Positions 63,699 through 64,000 of a stretch of 64,000 bases of DNA are shown here, in pieces; within the stretch, counting starts at the first letter, position 1; each line of letters opens with the position of its first letter. This DNA is from Rhodospirillum sp. (lineage in GTDB: Bacteria > Pseudomonadota > Alphaproteobacteria > Dongiales > Dongiaceae). The notes beneath the pieces are model-generated. The model was given only the letters and a program-made list of their open reading frames with translations, made no database searches and had not been told where the DNA came from. Location of the stretch: contig PNKY01000007.1 in NCBI GenBank assembly GCA_013822765.1, positions 124,001 through 188,000 on the forward strand. Reading direction: 5' to 3'. The position numbers and the translations under genes are program-made.

Positions 63699-64000
63699 AT
63701 GAAGATCATCGCATCCGATACCGCGCGTCCCGACCAGATCGACGTCTCGGGGCCGCTGCGGCATCCGCAGATCGTCGACGCCTCCAACGGGATGTGGCTG
63801 TCGGATACCGAGCCGCCGGCGGTCGACACCAAGAAGCTGCGCGACGGGCGACTGGCGCGGCTGCGCGCCTGGATGGCGAGCGCCGGCTATGGCGGCATCG
63901 TGCTGCTCGATCCGTACAACCAGCGCTACGCCACCGGCACGCGCAACATGTTCGGCTATTTCCTGCGCAACTCGACGCGCTATTTCTTCATTCCCGTCTC
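63699..64000 (+). CDS. M24 peptidase-family protein (creatinase/DddP-like), 5' part only
   Basis: The first 100 codons of a gene that runs off the window. The N-terminal creatinase/prolidase-type domain is recognisable: RLARLRAWMASAGYGGIVLL, then DPYNQRYATGTRNMFGYFLR. This pattern is shared by creatinase, M24 aminopeptidases and the DMSP lyase DddP, and the metal ligands that decide between them are outside the window. GGGAGAAG sits just before the ATG. The upstream GlxA-type regulator suggests a role in methylated-compound breakdown (inference). Confidence 0.8.
   Translation, partial: MKIIASDTARPDQIDVSGPLRHPQIVDASNGMWLSDTEPPAVDTKKLRDGRLARLRAWMASAGYGGIVLLDPYNQRYATGTRNMFGYFLRNSTRYFFIPV

Overview
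The window is about 64 kb of G+C-rich chromosomal DNA from an alphaproteobacterium. The evidence is a CarD regulator beside a 7Fe ferredoxin, a MucR/Ros regulator, a Fur-type regulator joined to OlsB/OlsA-type acyltransferases, and a minus-strand housekeeping block running tsaB-rimI-mucR-fur-olsB-olsA-miaB-phoH-ybeY-corC-lnt-xre-metK-trmB. Three class III adenylate cyclases and a polyamine-type ABC importer suit a soil or rhizosphere relative of Rhodospirillales/Hyphomicrobiales. A genus cannot be fixed from the sequence alone. No rRNA, tRNA, CRISPR array, insertion sequence or prophage was seen.

Layout. 1-3.0 kb: the start of a giant secreted RTX protein with a seven-repeat FG-GAP propeller. 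3.2-7.5 kb: an MFS gene and a cyclase gene, each beside a broken copy of its neighbour's 3' end. 7.5-12.5 kb: a minus-strand group of amide-chemistry enzymes (C45 Ntn hydrolase, nitrilase-type amidohydrolase, ATP-grasp ligase, prolyl aminopeptidase). 12.7-17 kb: an M48 lipoprotein protease, a membrane cyclase and a phosphoesterase-fold protein that has lost its metal ligands. 17.2-34 kb: carD, fdxA, an S4 protein, a Suv3-like helicase and the housekeeping block, mostly with 1-4 base overlaps between genes. 34-37.2 kb: a VanX-type dipeptidase and a histidine kinase with eleven His-containing decapeptide repeats, lying between tsaB and nfuA. 37.3-43.4 kb: a cyclase, crcB, a quinone oxidoreductase-cupin pair with a third gene-end scar, a membrane protein and catalase. 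43.5-50.5 kb: a spermidine/putrescine-type ABC operon with SDR and RidA genes and a divergent LuxR regulator, then msrB. 50.5-52.3 kb: an ECF sigma factor divergent from a DUF4142-cupredoxin pair. 52.3-64 kb: a ThDP enzyme, MscS channel, CDF exporter, Bcr/CflA exporter, PPOX flavoprotein, GT8 glycosyltransferase-methyltransferase pair, DUF1345 protein, GlxA-type regulator and the start of an M24 peptidase.

The most unusual signals are three. First, the same architecture appears three times within 37 kb: one gene sits at the end of another, with a diverged partial copy of that end on its far side (near 3.3, 5.6 and 40.5 kb). Second, the kinase at 34.6 kb has a 330-bp in-frame minisatellite encoding a strictly periodic acidic His repeat in its sensor region. 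Third, several intergenic regions carry strong RNA-structure or operator signals: 9.7-9.9 kb, the metK leader, the crossed terminators at 41.6-41.85 kb and the perfect palindrome at 51.33 kb. All functional assignments rest on motifs, length and context; no database search was run.
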